A DNA stretch of 64,000 nt from Vulcanimicrobium winogradskyi (GCA_003134965.1 PLDA01000004.1:62001-126000); one strand, 5' to 3'. Positions 31,416 to 40,845 are shown, counted from the stretch's first letter. Translations and numbers: made by a program. Notes: generated by a model not told the origin, from the letters alone.

Positions 31416-32536
31416 CCCATATCGTGATCGGCGTGGCACCCGTGCGCCATTGGGTTCTTTGCGTTCAGCCACCAGAGGTAGAGCCCGAGCCCACCGAAGA
31501 TGACGTTGAGCCAGAACGTGTAGTTGAACGAGAACATCTCGAGGTCGTGCCGGATGTTCGGGTTCGGCTTCGGCACCAGATGGAGCGCTGAGAACGCAAA
31601 GTCCATCGCGATCGCAGCGAGCACCATGGTCGCGAAGAACACGCCGAAGATGTAGAGCATCATGCGCAGGCCGTAGTACTTGCGGTAGATGTCCAGCAGC
31701 GGAAGCACGATGAGGTCGGCGTACAGGAATGCGAGCACGCCGCCGAACGAGATGCCGCTGGCCCAGAGGATTGCCGCGAGCGGCACGTTGCCGATCGAAC
31801 ACACGAAGGACACGATCGCGATGATGGGACCTGCCACCGCGTTGCCGACGAGCTGCACGCCCGGAGGTGCACCGTTCAGAAACAGCACCTTCCACGCGCT
31901 CTCCGGCACGAATGCGGCAAGCGCTCCGGCGATCAGAAACCCGCCCAGCAGATCTTTCCAGAGCATCGAGAAGTCCATCGCGAAGTTCTGCGCGATCGCG
32001 ACGCGCGTACCCGGGTCGCGCAGGCGATCCGCGAGCGAGGCGCCCTCCCCCTCCATCGACCCGTGGTCGTGTCCGGTCGCCTCGTCCACGTGACGCCGTG
32101 CTTCTTCGACGAGCTCCTTCGGGTAGGTGAGTTTGACGAGCACCGTCATGATCGCGATGAGGACCAGCCCGCCGATCCACTCGGCGGCGGTGAACTGCCA
32201 ACCCATCAGCAGCCACAGGATGATACCGAGTTCGAGCACCAGATTGGTGGACGAGAAGAGAAACGCAAAGCTCGGAACGAGTGCGGCGCCCTTCTTGAAG
32301 AGCGTCTTGCTCATGGCCGCCGCAGCGTAGGAACACGACGAGCTGGCGGCGCCGAAGCCGGTGGCGAGCGCGATCTCACGGATGCCGTCGCGGCCGAGAA
32401 GGCGCTGCATGCGCTCTTTGGAAACGAGCGCCTGCACCGCGCCGGAGAGCGCGAAGCCGAGGATGAGGCTCCAGCCCACCTGCCACGCCATGCCGAGCGC
32501 GAGCATCAGGGCTTCGCCCAGTTTCGCCAGCAGCAT
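31412..32536 (-). CDS. Permease of the UPF0718/ArsP_1 family
   Basis: A 374-residue membrane protein with eight or more helices and a central His/Glu-rich cytosolic loop (ATGHDHGSMEGEG). Signatures are GFGAASSSCSYAAAAMSKTLFKKG (Ser/Cys-rich permease motif) and CSIGNVPLAAILWASGISFGG. Family members include an exporter of trivalent organoarsenicals; others are linked to copper or unknown metals. The C terminus GCHADHD is metal-binding in character. It is the last gene of the metal-stress island on this strand. Confidence 0.85.
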   Translation of the reverse strand: MLLAKLGEALMLALGMAWQVGWSLILGFALSGAVQALVSKERMQRLLGRDGIREIALATGFGAASSSCSYAAAAMSKTLFKKGAALVPSFAFLFSSTNLVLELGIILWLLMGWQFTAAEWIGGLVLIAIMTVLVKLTYPKELVEEARRHVDEATGHDHGSMEGEGASLADRLRDPGTRVAIAQNFAMDFSMLWKDLLGGFLIAGALAAFVPESAWKVLFLNGAPPGVQLVGNAVAGPIIAIVSFVCSIGNVPLAAILWASGISFGGVLAFLYADLIVLPLLDIYRKYYGLRMMLYIFGVFFATMVLAAIAMDFAFSALHLVPKPNPNIRHDLEMFSFNYTFWLNVIFGGLGLYLWWLNAKNPMAHGCHADHDMG

Positions 32537-32597
32537 CAGATGCGTTCGCGCGTCGGAACCGTACCGCTCGCCAAAGATGTGAGAGCCGAGCGGTTCA

Positions 32598-33170
32598 TCA
32601 TTTCATGTCCATCTTTGGAGAGGTTGCCATGTCCATCCCGCCGACGCTCTTGGTCGCTTTCCAGGCCCTGTCGACGGGCTTGGGCAGATGGTCCATGTGC
32701 TTGAGGAACATCGTGACCCGCCAAATCTGCTGGTCTTTGAGCGAGTGCATGAACGCCGGCATTGCGGAGAAGCGGATGCCATGATGAATCTTCCAGTACG
32801 TCGCACCCTCCGGGTCATCTTCCGTCCCGTTTTTCGCGAACTGCGGAGACGGGACGTAAAATCCTGCGGCGATGCTCGACGTCTTGCCGTCTGCCGCACC
32901 GTGGCAGATGACACAATTCTGCTGATAGAGTTTTAAGCCGGCCGCGAGGTTCGACGCGGTGAAGGGGAGGGGATTTGTCACCTCGCCCATTTGGCGTTCC
33001 GAGATTGCGTGGACCGCTTTCATCGCGAGATTCGCTTCCATCGAGGATGGAGCGCTGTCCGCAGCCATTGGCGCGTAGCCCATGTAGACAACGGTGATGA
33101 CGATGCCGATTACGATGCCCAGCACCGCAACGATGCCGACGACGGCACCACGAACGTGATGGACAATCAA
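32598..33170 (-). CDS. Membrane-anchored c-type cytochrome
   Basis: A 190-residue protein with an N-terminal helix (VVGIVAVLGIVIGIVITVVY) and a single haem c site CVICH at 86-90. A downstream RFSAMPAF supplies the likely Met axial ligand. The C terminus is Met-rich (GGMDMATSPKMDMK), as in copper-exposed proteins. The TTG start overlaps the stop of the upstream Met-rich outer-membrane gene, so both are made together. It may feed electrons to or from a periplasmic metal oxidase. Confidence 0.87.
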   Translation of the reverse strand: MIVHHVRGAVVGIVAVLGIVIGIVITVVYMGYAPMAADSAPSSMEANLAMKAVHAISERQMGEVTNPLPFTASNLAAGLKLYQQNCVICHGAADGKTSSIAAGFYVPSPQFAKNGTEDDPEGATYWKIHHGIRFSAMPAFMHSLKDQQIWRVTMFLKHMDHLPKPVDRAWKATKSVGGMDMATSPKMDMK

Positions 33171-34720
33171 TGTTGCATTCCGCTCATGCCGGCCATGCTT
33201 CCCAGGGTGTGTGCCATATCGGGCGGACGAATCCGGAAGAACACTTGGTAGCCGACGGGCGTGCCGGAGCCGTAGTACGGATTCAAGCCCACATCCTTGC
33301 TGCCCAGGGTCAATTGTGCTCCGATGCCGATATTCGCCGCGCTCGAATTGCGCGTGAGGTCGCGCACCCCACCAATCGAGTACGAACCGACCGTATAGAC
33401 GGTGTCCGCCGGTGCACCAGGGATGACCAGGTCATGCGCGGTTCGGGTACCGATTTCAACGCGAGCGAACACGGTGTTTCGCCCGGCTTGATAATCCGTC
33501 TCCGCGAGATAGGAACTGGTGCGCGTTCCGCCGGTCTCGACATTCTGACCAACGATGAAGCCGGTGTACCAATTGTGATTGACGCCGAGCGGCTTGTTGA
33601 GCAGCAACGAGGCCACCAGACGATGTTGGTCCACGAGAGGGCTCGTCACATCGGGGCTCTTGATGTACGCGTATGACACTTCCGCCGCGGAGTTGTCGTT
33701 CGGATTCCACGACACCCGCTGGCTGTACGAGTCAAGATGGATCGGGTCGAAGTTGGTCCGAATCTCATTCGGCTCGCGACCGGTGAACGTGCTCGCCTCG
33801 ATCTTGACGCGTGAGCTCGGCGCAAAGCCGACCGTCGCGACGCCGAACTGAATGTGCGATGCGTCTTGCCAGTGATGGCCGATGGGCGCTTCCGGCATGT
33901 CGTAAGCGATGCGGCGGTGCATGAACGCCGGCGGCCCGAGTGCCGGTTCTCCCGGATACCCAAGGTAGAGATAGGCCGACGCCGCCTTACCGACGCGAGC
34001 CGAATAGTCTACGGCGAGTTCGGCAAAGAGGTCGTGCGGATGCTGGTGGTCATGCAATGGCGCACCGTGTGCCGTCTCGCCGGATTGGAACAGCAGCGGA
34101 TACCCTGATTGGTTTTCTGTGAGCGCGTCCGCGCTTACCATCGCCGTGTAGCCGAATTGCGAGGATGCACTGATGGCATGCGTCCCCATGAACATCAGCC
34201 AATTCGGGGCATCGGCTCGACGATCACCGCGTAGCGACCCCGACGAGACGTAGCGCGGGAAGATGGCTCCGTGCGTCATCTGCATGTCGCGCGCACCCTG
34301 GCGCATCCAGCCGAATATCTGGGTGGATTTCGGCACCCACGACGTGCCCGAGCCCGCCTGACTCATCGGGTCCGCAAGGTCGGTCGTTGAGGACATGTCC
34401 ATCGCGCTCATCGAAGTCCCGCGAACGCCATTCATATTCATGCCGGGCATTGAGGCGGGCGTCGGAGACGCCGGCGGGACTGCCGGCGCCGTGGTCATCC
34501 CGGGCATGGGAGCCATCGTCGGCGCGGCGGACGGCTTTGCCGTCATGCCCGGCATCGGAGCCATGGTCTTGGCCGGCGTGGGGCTCGCCTTTGGCATCCC
34601 GGGCATGGGGGCCATCGTGGCCGGGGCGGCAAGCCCTGGCGCTACGGTCAGGAGGACGAGGGCAGCGACCAGAGTGAGACGGAGCGGGAACAAGGGGACC
34701 TCGGGTACAGACGCGGGCAT
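33167..34720 (-). CDS. Met-rich outer-membrane beta-barrel protein, probable copper-related
   Basis: A 517-residue exported protein. After the signal peptide (LRLTLVAALVLLTVAPGLAA) come repeated MAPMPGM units (residues about 35-90), a methionine motif known to bind Cu(I). The rest resembles a barrel with alternating strands, His clusters (HGAPLHDHQHPHDLF; MHRRIAYDMPEAPIGHHW) and a final IRPPDMAHTLGSMAGMSGMQH. The ATG at 34720 is used; it directly follows a BlaI-type inverted repeat, implying a leaderless or very short leader transcript. A TTG eleven codons upstream is less likely. It is coupled to the cytochrome gene. Confidence 0.82.
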   Translation of the reverse strand: MPASVPEVPLFPLRLTLVAALVLLTVAPGLAAPATMAPMPGMPKASPTPAKTMAPMPGMTAKPSAAPTMAPMPGMTTAPAVPPASPTPASMPGMNMNGVRGTSMSAMDMSSTTDLADPMSQAGSGTSWVPKSTQIFGWMRQGARDMQMTHGAIFPRYVSSGSLRGDRRADAPNWLMFMGTHAISASSQFGYTAMVSADALTENQSGYPLLFQSGETAHGAPLHDHQHPHDLFAELAVDYSARVGKAASAYLYLGYPGEPALGPPAFMHRRIAYDMPEAPIGHHWQDASHIQFGVATVGFAPSSRVKIEASTFTGREPNEIRTNFDPIHLDSYSQRVSWNPNDNSAAEVSYAYIKSPDVTSPLVDQHRLVASLLLNKPLGVNHNWYTGFIVGQNVETGGTRTSSYLAETDYQAGRNTVFARVEIGTRTAHDLVIPGAPADTVYTVGSYSIGGVRDLTRNSSAANIGIGAQLTLGSKDVGLNPYYGSGTPVGYQVFFRIRPPDMAHTLGSMAGMSGMQH

Positions 34721-34740
34721 ACTACGTTGAGTAGTACGCT
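34718..34740 (-). promoter_or_regulatory. BlaI/MecI-type operator before the Met-rich gene
   Basis: A perfect inverted repeat TACTAC-N5-GTAGTA (reading toward the gene, within AGCGTACTACTCAACGTAG) that ends in the start codon. It matches the TACTAC/GTAGTA half-sites of BlaI/MecI operators and shares 16 of 23 bases with a site before the local blaI-like gene at 37032. Confidence 0.7.
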
Positions 34741-34778
34741 TTACCGGAAGCAACGGTTTCCCTTCGCCTCGAAGTCGC

Positions 34779-35267
34779 CTACATCTTCATCGTTGCGTGC
34801 GCGCCGTGGTCGCTCACCTGAGCCTTGAACCACGCGTGAATTGCGGAGACCAGTGCGGGGTCTTGCGTGGCGTACACGATTTTTGCTCCGTCTTGCACGT
34901 CCACATAGCGGACGGCGATACGCTTCGCGCCCGCGTGCATCGCCTCGAGGCCGGGCATGTTGTCGCCATGGATGGCTGCCGGGTCGGCAAAATTCCCGCC
35001 GGCGAACGCGGCGGCTTCCTTGCGAAGATGAGACCGAACCAAAATGACCTGCTTGGCATCACCGTTCGTCACCCTGACGGTCTGTACGCCACCAGATGCA
35101 GTAGGATCGAACATGTGCATCGTCGCGTCCATACTGAACGGCATCACCTTCTGGCTCTTCTGCTCAACTTGATTTTCTCGAGAGGAATCGGCGGCGAAAG
35201 CCGATGTCGACGAGATGAGAAAGAACGAGGCGGTGAGACCAGCGGCCTTCACGAGATTACGTATCAC
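34779..35267 (-). CDS. Secreted protein of a family often mislabelled aspartate carbamoyltransferase
   Basis: A 162-residue exported protein with signal peptide AAGLTASFFLISSTSAFA. The body contains VMPFSMDATMHMF, VILVRSHLRKEAAAFAGGNF, ADPAAIHGDNMPGLEAM and a C-terminal SDHGAHATMKM. This is a small family usually found with metal genes; it has no relation to the true carbamoyltransferase. The His/Met residues suggest metal contact. A GTG at 35267 with GGAGG five bases upstream lies within the end of marR, giving an 11-base overlap. Confidence 0.75.
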   Translation of the reverse strand: MIRNLVKAAGLTASFFLISSTSAFAADSSRENQVEQKSQKVMPFSMDATMHMFDPTASGGVQTVRVTNGDAKQVILVRSHLRKEAAAFAGGNFADPAAIHGDNMPGLEAMHAGAKRIAVRYVDVQDGAKIVYATQDPALVSAIHAWFKAQVSDHGAHATMKM

Positions 35268-35733
35268 GGGTGACCTCCAAGAGGACGGAGAGCGCCTGCA
35301 CGACGTCGTTACGCCGGTCGGCCGGGATTGCGTCAAAGATACGGTTGAACTTTGCGCTACGCGATGCAGCGATGTTGGCATGGGCAGTGACCCCACGCCG
35401 GGTCAGTTGCAGGCGAATGAAGCGTGCGTCGCGGTCGTCACGCACGCGACGAACCCAACCACGTCCTTCGAGCAGGCCGGCTAGGCGCGAGATGGTGCTC
35501 TTTTCGAGGTGCAAGCGCGCCGCCAATCCGTTTTGCGTCATGCCTGGCTCGCGGGCAATCTCCAGCAGGGCATGTGCCTCGCCGATCGAGACCGGCTGGC
35601 CGCACGGAGTCTCGTCCGGTTTGTGAAGTCCCAATGACCGCACGAGCTGCAGCATCTGCTCCCGAAACGCCGCTTCGCCGGCCGCTGCCGTTTCCGAGGT
35701 CCTCGCTGTTGCCACGATGGTTCGAGGATACAA
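35257..35733 (-). CDS. MarR-family transcriptional regulator
   Basis: About 158 residues. The winged helix contains MTQNGLAARLHLEKSTISRLAGLLEGRGWVRR with the DRDAR wing. One Cys (ETPCGQP) could serve as sensor. The TTG at 35733 lies inside a palindrome, so the GTG at 35715 may be the true start. It probably represses itself and the secreted-protein gene it overlaps. Confidence 0.85.
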   Translation of the reverse strand: MYPRTIVATARTSETAAAGEAAFREQMLQLVRSLGLHKPDETPCGQPVSIGEAHALLEIAREPGMTQNGLAARLHLEKSTISRLAGLLEGRGWVRRVRDDRDARFIRLQLTRRGVTAHANIAASRSAKFNRIFDAIPADRRNDVVQALSVLLEVTRDT

Positions 35734-35755
35734 CTAAGTAGTTGCACTGCGCAAC
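35731..35755 (-). promoter_or_regulatory. Paired inverted repeats at the marR start, likely operator
   Basis: CAACTA-AG-TAGTTG at 35731-35744 is immediately followed by the overlapping inverted repeat GTTGC-N5-GCAAC at 35741-35755. Position at the first codon of marR fits MarR autoregulation. Confidence 0.5.
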
Positions 35756-35804
35756 TGTTCCTTAGGGAAGATGAACGATCGGGCCGGTCGGGTGCCCTGC
35801 AAGG

Positions 35805-36593
35805 CTAACAGTGATGCGAGACCAGGTAAGGCAAGTCGTGCCGGAACTCGGCATGACTCACGGGGAGCGCGACCGCCAAACACATCACGACCAGCGGGGC
35901 AATCCAGACCAGCCAGCGGTCCTCGGGTCTGCGGGCCGCTGCTTCGAGGCCTAACCGGGCATCCGCGCACAGGTCAGCTCCGCGCGAGATGCGGGTGACC
36001 AAGGAAAGATACTGTTCTTCTCGTCCCTTCGCCGCGGTGAGGTTCGCCGAGCGCTCACGTCGTGCGTGGAGCCGACGTTCGAGAGGCTCGAAGCCCGGGA
36101 TGAGCAAAGCGGCAAAAGCGAGATGCCAAAGGACGCCCGAGGTCGCGTCACCATGGCGCACATGTGCCAGCTCGTGTCGAACCACGAGTTCGAGGTCCGC
36201 GTCGTCGAGCGGGTCGAGAAATCCCCGCGAGAGCACGATGGTCCGACCGAAGACCGTCGTTGCGATCGGCACCGTGAGGTCGACGTACAGGACGTTCGGG
36301 ATGGCGACCTCGAGGTTTGCGCAGGCGACCGCAAAGGCATGCTGCACCCGCTCGGGCACGGTGTCGGCAACGGCTTGCAGTCGCGCGAATCGGAGTTGGG
36401 CAACGCTGATCTTTGCGACCACGACGCCCGCAGAGATGACCGCGAGTATGCCAATGAACCAGCCAAGACGTTCGTGTACCCAAAGCGTCGTGTGATAGAG
36501 CGGGTCGACGCCCGCAAACTGACAGCCGCGGTCGGCCCACCAGGAGAGCGGCACCAAGAAGATGACGGGCCAGAGCGCGCGGATGAACCGCAC
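35805..36593 (-). CDS. M56 (BlaR1-like) membrane metalloprotease without sensor domain
   Basis: A 262-residue protein with two N-terminal membrane helices (about 5-20 and 43-63), a zinc site HELAH at 140-144 and a final helix around 228-247. It corresponds to the protease part of BlaR1/MecR1 but lacks the extracellular penicillin-binding sensor. It starts four bases after the blaI-like gene and so forms the usual repressor-protease pair. It probably cleaves the repressor in response to an envelope signal. Confidence 0.88.
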   Translation of the reverse strand: MRFIRALWPVIFLVPLSWWADRGCQFAGVDPLYHTTLWVHERLGWFIGILAVISAGVVVAKISVAQLRFARLQAVADTVPERVQHAFAVACANLEVAIPNVLYVDLTVPIATTVFGRTIVLSRGFLDPLDDADLELVVRHELAHVRHGDATSGVLWHLAFAALLIPGFEPLERRLHARRERSANLTAAKGREEQYLSLVTRISRGADLCADARLGLEAAARRPEDRWLVWIAPLVVMCLAVALPVSHAEFRHDLPYLVSHHC

Positions 36594-36597
36594 GCCG

Positions 36598-37017
36598 CTA
36601 GCGCTTCTTGCGCGAACGATCGTCGAGGAGGCGACGCAGTTCGTCGAGGGCGCCGGGATCGCTCGCGACTGCGTCGACGAAGCCGTGGACGGCGGCCGGC
36701 CCGTGGGCCGAGATCAGCCCCCCGAGTGTCTGCGCCACGATCGTCGAGACGACGCCGTCGCGCGTCACGGCCGCGCGGTACCGCATGTCGAGATGCGAGC
36801 CGCCATCGTTGCCCTTCGCGACGAGGCCCTTCTTGAGCATCCGGCTCAGTTCGGTGAACACCGTCGTGTACGCAAGGTCCTCGCGCTCGGACAGCCCGCG
36901 ATGAAGGTCGGACACCGACTGCGGCCCGTGCGCCCAAAGGTACTCGAGGATCGAGGCCTGGCGGGTTCCCAGAGCCTTGCCGAGGTCGGCTTTCTTTTTC
37001 GGGCTCATGGGGTCCAT
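36598..37017 (-). CDS. BlaI/MecI/CopY-family repressor
   Basis: A 139-residue winged-helix repressor. Seen are LGTRQASILEYLWAHGPQSVSDLHRGL, LAYTTVFTELSRMLKKGLVAK and a dimerisation/cleavage segment downstream. A Met at codon 4 is an alternative start. It is followed by its M56 protease partner. The inverted repeat at 37032-37054 upstream, and the matching one before the Met-rich outer-membrane gene, define a probable regulon in this window. Confidence 0.9.
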   Translation of the reverse strand: MDPMSPKKKADLGKALGTRQASILEYLWAHGPQSVSDLHRGLSEREDLAYTTVFTELSRMLKKGLVAKGNDGGSHLDMRYRAAVTRDGVVSTIVAQTLGGLISAHGPAAVHGFVDAVASDPGALDELRRLLDDRSRKKR

Positions 37018-37031
37018 GAAGCGAAGCGGAG

Positions 37032-37054
37032 CATACTACAGCCCCTCGTACGCT
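37032..37054 (-). promoter_or_regulatory. BlaI-type operator before the blaI-like gene
   Basis: Reads on the plus strand CATACTAC, then eight variable bases, then GTACGCT. Outer half-sites and spacing equal those of the site at 34718; the inner half is degenerate, so binding may be weaker. It lies 15 bases before the repressor start, consistent with autoregulation. Confidence 0.55.
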
Positions 37055-37174
37055 CCACGAACGGAGAATCCTCGACTCGCGACACCCCGAGATCAAGCCG
37101 GCTCACCAAGAAGCGGCTCGCCGCTCGGTCGACGGCCCGGGCGGCCAAACGCGGTTTTTCGTGATGCGCTGTCC

Positions 37175-37204
37175 TTGACTGCCCCGGGCCGGTTCTGGTA
37201 CGGT
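37175..37204 (+). promoter_or_regulatory. Promoter of the methionine leader
   Basis: TTGACT at 37175-37180, an 18-base spacer, then TACGGT at 37199-37204 with an extended TGG before it. The leader ATG begins eight bases after the -10 element, so the transcript would start at or next to it. The promoter at 40807 has the same layout. Confidence 0.6.
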
Positions 37205-37212
37205 CCGGCCAT

Positions 37213-37287
37213 ATGAACGGCCGCTGTATGGCGATTATGGCGATGTGTGCCACCCGCGAGGGTTGGTGTAGATCGTCGTCGCCCTAG
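37213..37287 (+). CDS. Met/Cys-rich leader peptide for the met operon
   Basis: A 24-codon frame with four Met (codons 1, 6, 9, 11) and three Cys (5, 12, 19), including MAIMAMC. It ends with TAG 100 bases before metY. Such enrichment in sulfur amino acids just before a terminator and a Met biosynthetic operon is the hallmark of attenuation by ribosome stalling. The segment GCGAGGGTTG (37256-37265) within the frame is exactly complementary to the left arm of the terminator. The peptide itself probably has no function beyond sensing charged tRNA. Confidence 0.72.
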   Translation: MNGRCMAIMAMCATREGWCRSSSP

Positions 37288-37308
37288 CCGGCGTACGACG
37301 GAGCTACA

Positions 37309-37344
37309 GCAACCCTCGCCTCACCAGCGGGGGTTGCTTCGTTT
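37309..37344 (+). terminator. Attenuator terminator of the metY-metX operon
   Basis: An 11-bp stem (37309-37319 with 37327-37337, one G-U pair) and a CTCACCA loop are followed by TTCGTTTT. The arm CAACCCTCGC (37310-37319) can pair instead with GCGAGGGTTG at 37256-37265 over ten bases. Terminator and antiterminator are mutually exclusive. Confidence 0.75.
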
Positions 37345-37387
37345 TCCAGCCCTTTCGCGCTCCACGCATTCGTGAAGGAGACCCACG

Positions 37388-38682
<1,295 letters not shown>

Positions 38683-38686
<4 letters not shown>

Positions 38687-39789
38687 CCGAGCACGACCCT
38701 TCGACGGGCTCAGGGCGGGCTCACATCACGGAACGTGATGTGGAGATCGGCGCGCTGGAGCTGGCCTCCGGCGCGTCGATTCCGTCGGTCGTGCAGCGCG
38801 TGACGCGATACGGGCGTGAGCCGAAGGCCGACGGGTCGAACGTCGTGTTCGTCGCGCACGCCCTGAGCGGCTCGTCGCGCGTCGTCGAGTGGTGGGACGG
38901 ATTGGTCGGTGAGGGCGGGCTGTTCGATCTCGCACAGTGGTGTGTCGTCGGCGTCAACGTGCTCGGCGGATGCTACGGCTCGACCGGGCCGTCCTCGCTC
39001 GCGCCGGACGGGCGGCGGTGGGGTCCGCGGTTTCCGGTCGTCACCGTCGGCGACATGGTCGAGGCGCAGCGGCGCGCGCTGCGCGAGCTGGGGATTCCGC
39101 GGGTCGCGGTCGCGATCGGCGGGTCGCTCGGCGGTCAGCAGTGCCTGCAGTGGGTGCGCGGGTACGACGACGCGGTCGATCATGCGATCGTGGTCGGGAC
39201 GTTCGATCACTTGCGCGCGCAGGGGATCGCGCAGAACTTCGCCGCGCGCGAGGCGATCCGGCTCGATCCAAAATTCGCCGGGGGCTGGTACGAGGAGCCG
39301 CCGGTCGACGGCCTGCGCCTGGCTCGCGCGATCGCGACGCTGACCTACAAGAGCGAGGCGCTCTTCGAAACGCGATTCGCGAACCGGCCGGATCGGGCCG
39401 GCGGTGATCCGTCGCGCTCGCTCGGTGACCGCTTCGACGTCGAAGGCTATCTGGCGCATCAGGGCGACGTGTTCGTGCAGCGGTTCGATGCGAACAGCTA
39501 TTTGATGCTGACGCGTGCGATGGACTTGTTCGATCTGCGCGGGAAGGAGCGGCCGGCGGGCTCGACGCGATTCACGTTCGTCGGAATCGCCGGCGACCAG
39601 CTGTATCCGCCGGAGTTCGTGCGCAGTTGCGCGGCGCGCTGGAGCGAGGCGGGCTGGGACGTCGAGTATCGCGATCTGGCGAGCGATCACGGACACGACG
39701 CGTTTCTCGCCGAGCCGGAATCGTTGGCGGCCGTGCTGCGCGATGGCATCGGGAGCGCATTCCGCGCCGGCACCTCGGCGGTCTCGTGA
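38683..39789 (+). CDS. metX: Homoserine O-acetyltransferase
   Basis: A 368-residue alpha/beta-hydrolase-fold acyltransferase giving O-acetylhomoserine, the substrate of MetY. The nucleophile Ser is in IGGSLGGQQ; Asp is in VGIAGDQLYPP and His in SDHGHDAFL. The GTG start overlaps the metY stop. Residues 5-13 (DPSTGSGRA) are encoded by a copy of the dispersed repeat, so the native N terminus has been altered. Succinyl specificity cannot be excluded from sequence alone. Confidence 0.94.
38697..38724 (+). repeat. Dispersed CTTCGAC repeat, copy 3, inside metX
   Basis: CCCTTCGACGGGCTCAGG followed by GCGGGCTCAC, in frame within the first codons of metX and encoding PSTGSGRA. Confidence 0.65.
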
Positions 39790-40790
39790 CCGAGCACGTC
39801 GTTCGGACCGAGCGACACACGACGGCGTATCTCGAGAGCGGGCCGCCCGACGGACCGCTCCTGATCTTCGTCCACGGTTGGCCCGCGCTCGGGATGATGT
39901 GGCGGGAGCAGCTCGAGCATTTCGGGGCGCTCGGATACCGGTGCGTCGCGCCCGACATGCGCGGATACGGCAGATCGGACGTCCCGGGAAACCCCGAGGA
40001 CTACGCGCTGGAGCAGGTCGTCCTCGACATGGTCGAGCTGTTGCGCGGCCTCGGAGCGGAACGCGCGACCTGGATCGGTCATGACTGGGGCGGTCCGCTC
40101 GTCTGGGCGCTCGCCGGACATCATCCCGAGCGTTGCGACGGTGTCGTCAGCCTGTGCGTCCCGTACTTCGCGAAGGGCTTCACGCCGGAGACCGTGGTGC
40201 CGCTGGTCGACCGGACCGTCTATCCGGAAGCGAAGTATCCCGCGGGGCAGTGGGATTACCAGTTGTTTTATCAGACCGCAGCCGACGCCGCTGCGGCGGC
40301 GTTCGAAGCCGACTTGCCGGCGACGTTCAAGGCGCTGTTCCGCCGCGGAGACGTCCGGGAGAAAGGGAAGCCCGCACTCACGGCCCGCGTCACCCGTGAC
40401 GGCGGCTGGTTCGGCGGGACGGGGCGCGCGCCGGATCTGCCGCGCGATCCGGCGGTGCTGTCCGAAGACGACCTCGCGCGATACGTCTTCGCGTTCGCGC
40501 GGACCGGATTCGCGGGACCCGATTCCTGGTATCTGAACCCCGACCGGAACATGGCCTACGCGGCTCGCGTCGCGGACGGCGGAGCGCTGCGGTTGCCGGT
40601 GTTGTTCCTGCACGCCGCCTACGATGCGATCTGCGAAACCGTCGACTCGCGTTTGGCCGAGCCGATGCGGCGTGATTGCTCCGACTTGACCGAGCTCGTT
40701 CTGGAGACGGGGCACTGGATGGCTCAGGAGCAACCCGCGCAGGTCAACGCCGCGATCGAGATGTGGCTCGCTCGGGCCAACACTCGGTAA
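39786..40790 (+). CDS. Alpha/beta hydrolase, epoxide-hydrolase-like
   Basis: A 334-residue hydrolase. The oxyanion motif is FVHGWPALG, the nucleophile Asp is in IGHDWGGP, and the catalytic His is in ETGHWMAQEQP. Asp as nucleophile and the HGWP motif fit epoxide hydrolases or haloalkane dehalogenases. It is translationally coupled to metX (GTGA) and hence in the met transcription unit, although no methionine-related role is evident. Confidence 0.87.
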   Translation: MTEHVVRTERHTTAYLESGPPDGPLLIFVHGWPALGMMWREQLEHFGALGYRCVAPDMRGYGRSDVPGNPEDYALEQVVLDMVELLRGLGAERATWIGHDWGGPLVWALAGHHPERCDGVVSLCVPYFAKGFTPETVVPLVDRTVYPEAKYPAGQWDYQLFYQTAADAAAAAFEADLPATFKALFRRGDVREKGKPALTARVTRDGGWFGGTGRAPDLPRDPAVLSEDDLARYVFAFARTGFAGPDSWYLNPDRNMAYAARVADGGALRLPVLFLHAAYDAICETVDSRLAEPMRRDCSDLTELVLETGHWMAQEQPAQVNAAIEMWLARANTR

Positions 40791-40806
40791 AGGATTGGTT
40801 GCCCAC

Positions 40807-40836
40807 TTGTGCGAGGGGGTGCGGCCGTGGTAGGGT
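40807..40836 (+). promoter_or_regulatory. Promoter of the threonine leader
   Basis: TTGTGC at 40807-40812, an 18-base spacer and TAGGGT at 40831-40836 preceded by TGG. The leader ATG follows nine bases later. The layout is nearly the same as at 37175. Confidence 0.5.
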
Positions 40837-40845
40837 CACTGAACG

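Noticed and set aside
34779..35267. Aspartate carbamoyltransferase
   Set aside because: Homologues carry this label in databases, but the protein is a small exported one without carbamoyl-phosphate or aspartate binding motifs.
37018..37387. SAM-type riboswitch before metY
   Set aside because: Neither the SAM-I core nor a SAM-II/SAH-like pseudoknot pattern is recognisable; the leader peptide with alternative stems explains the region better.
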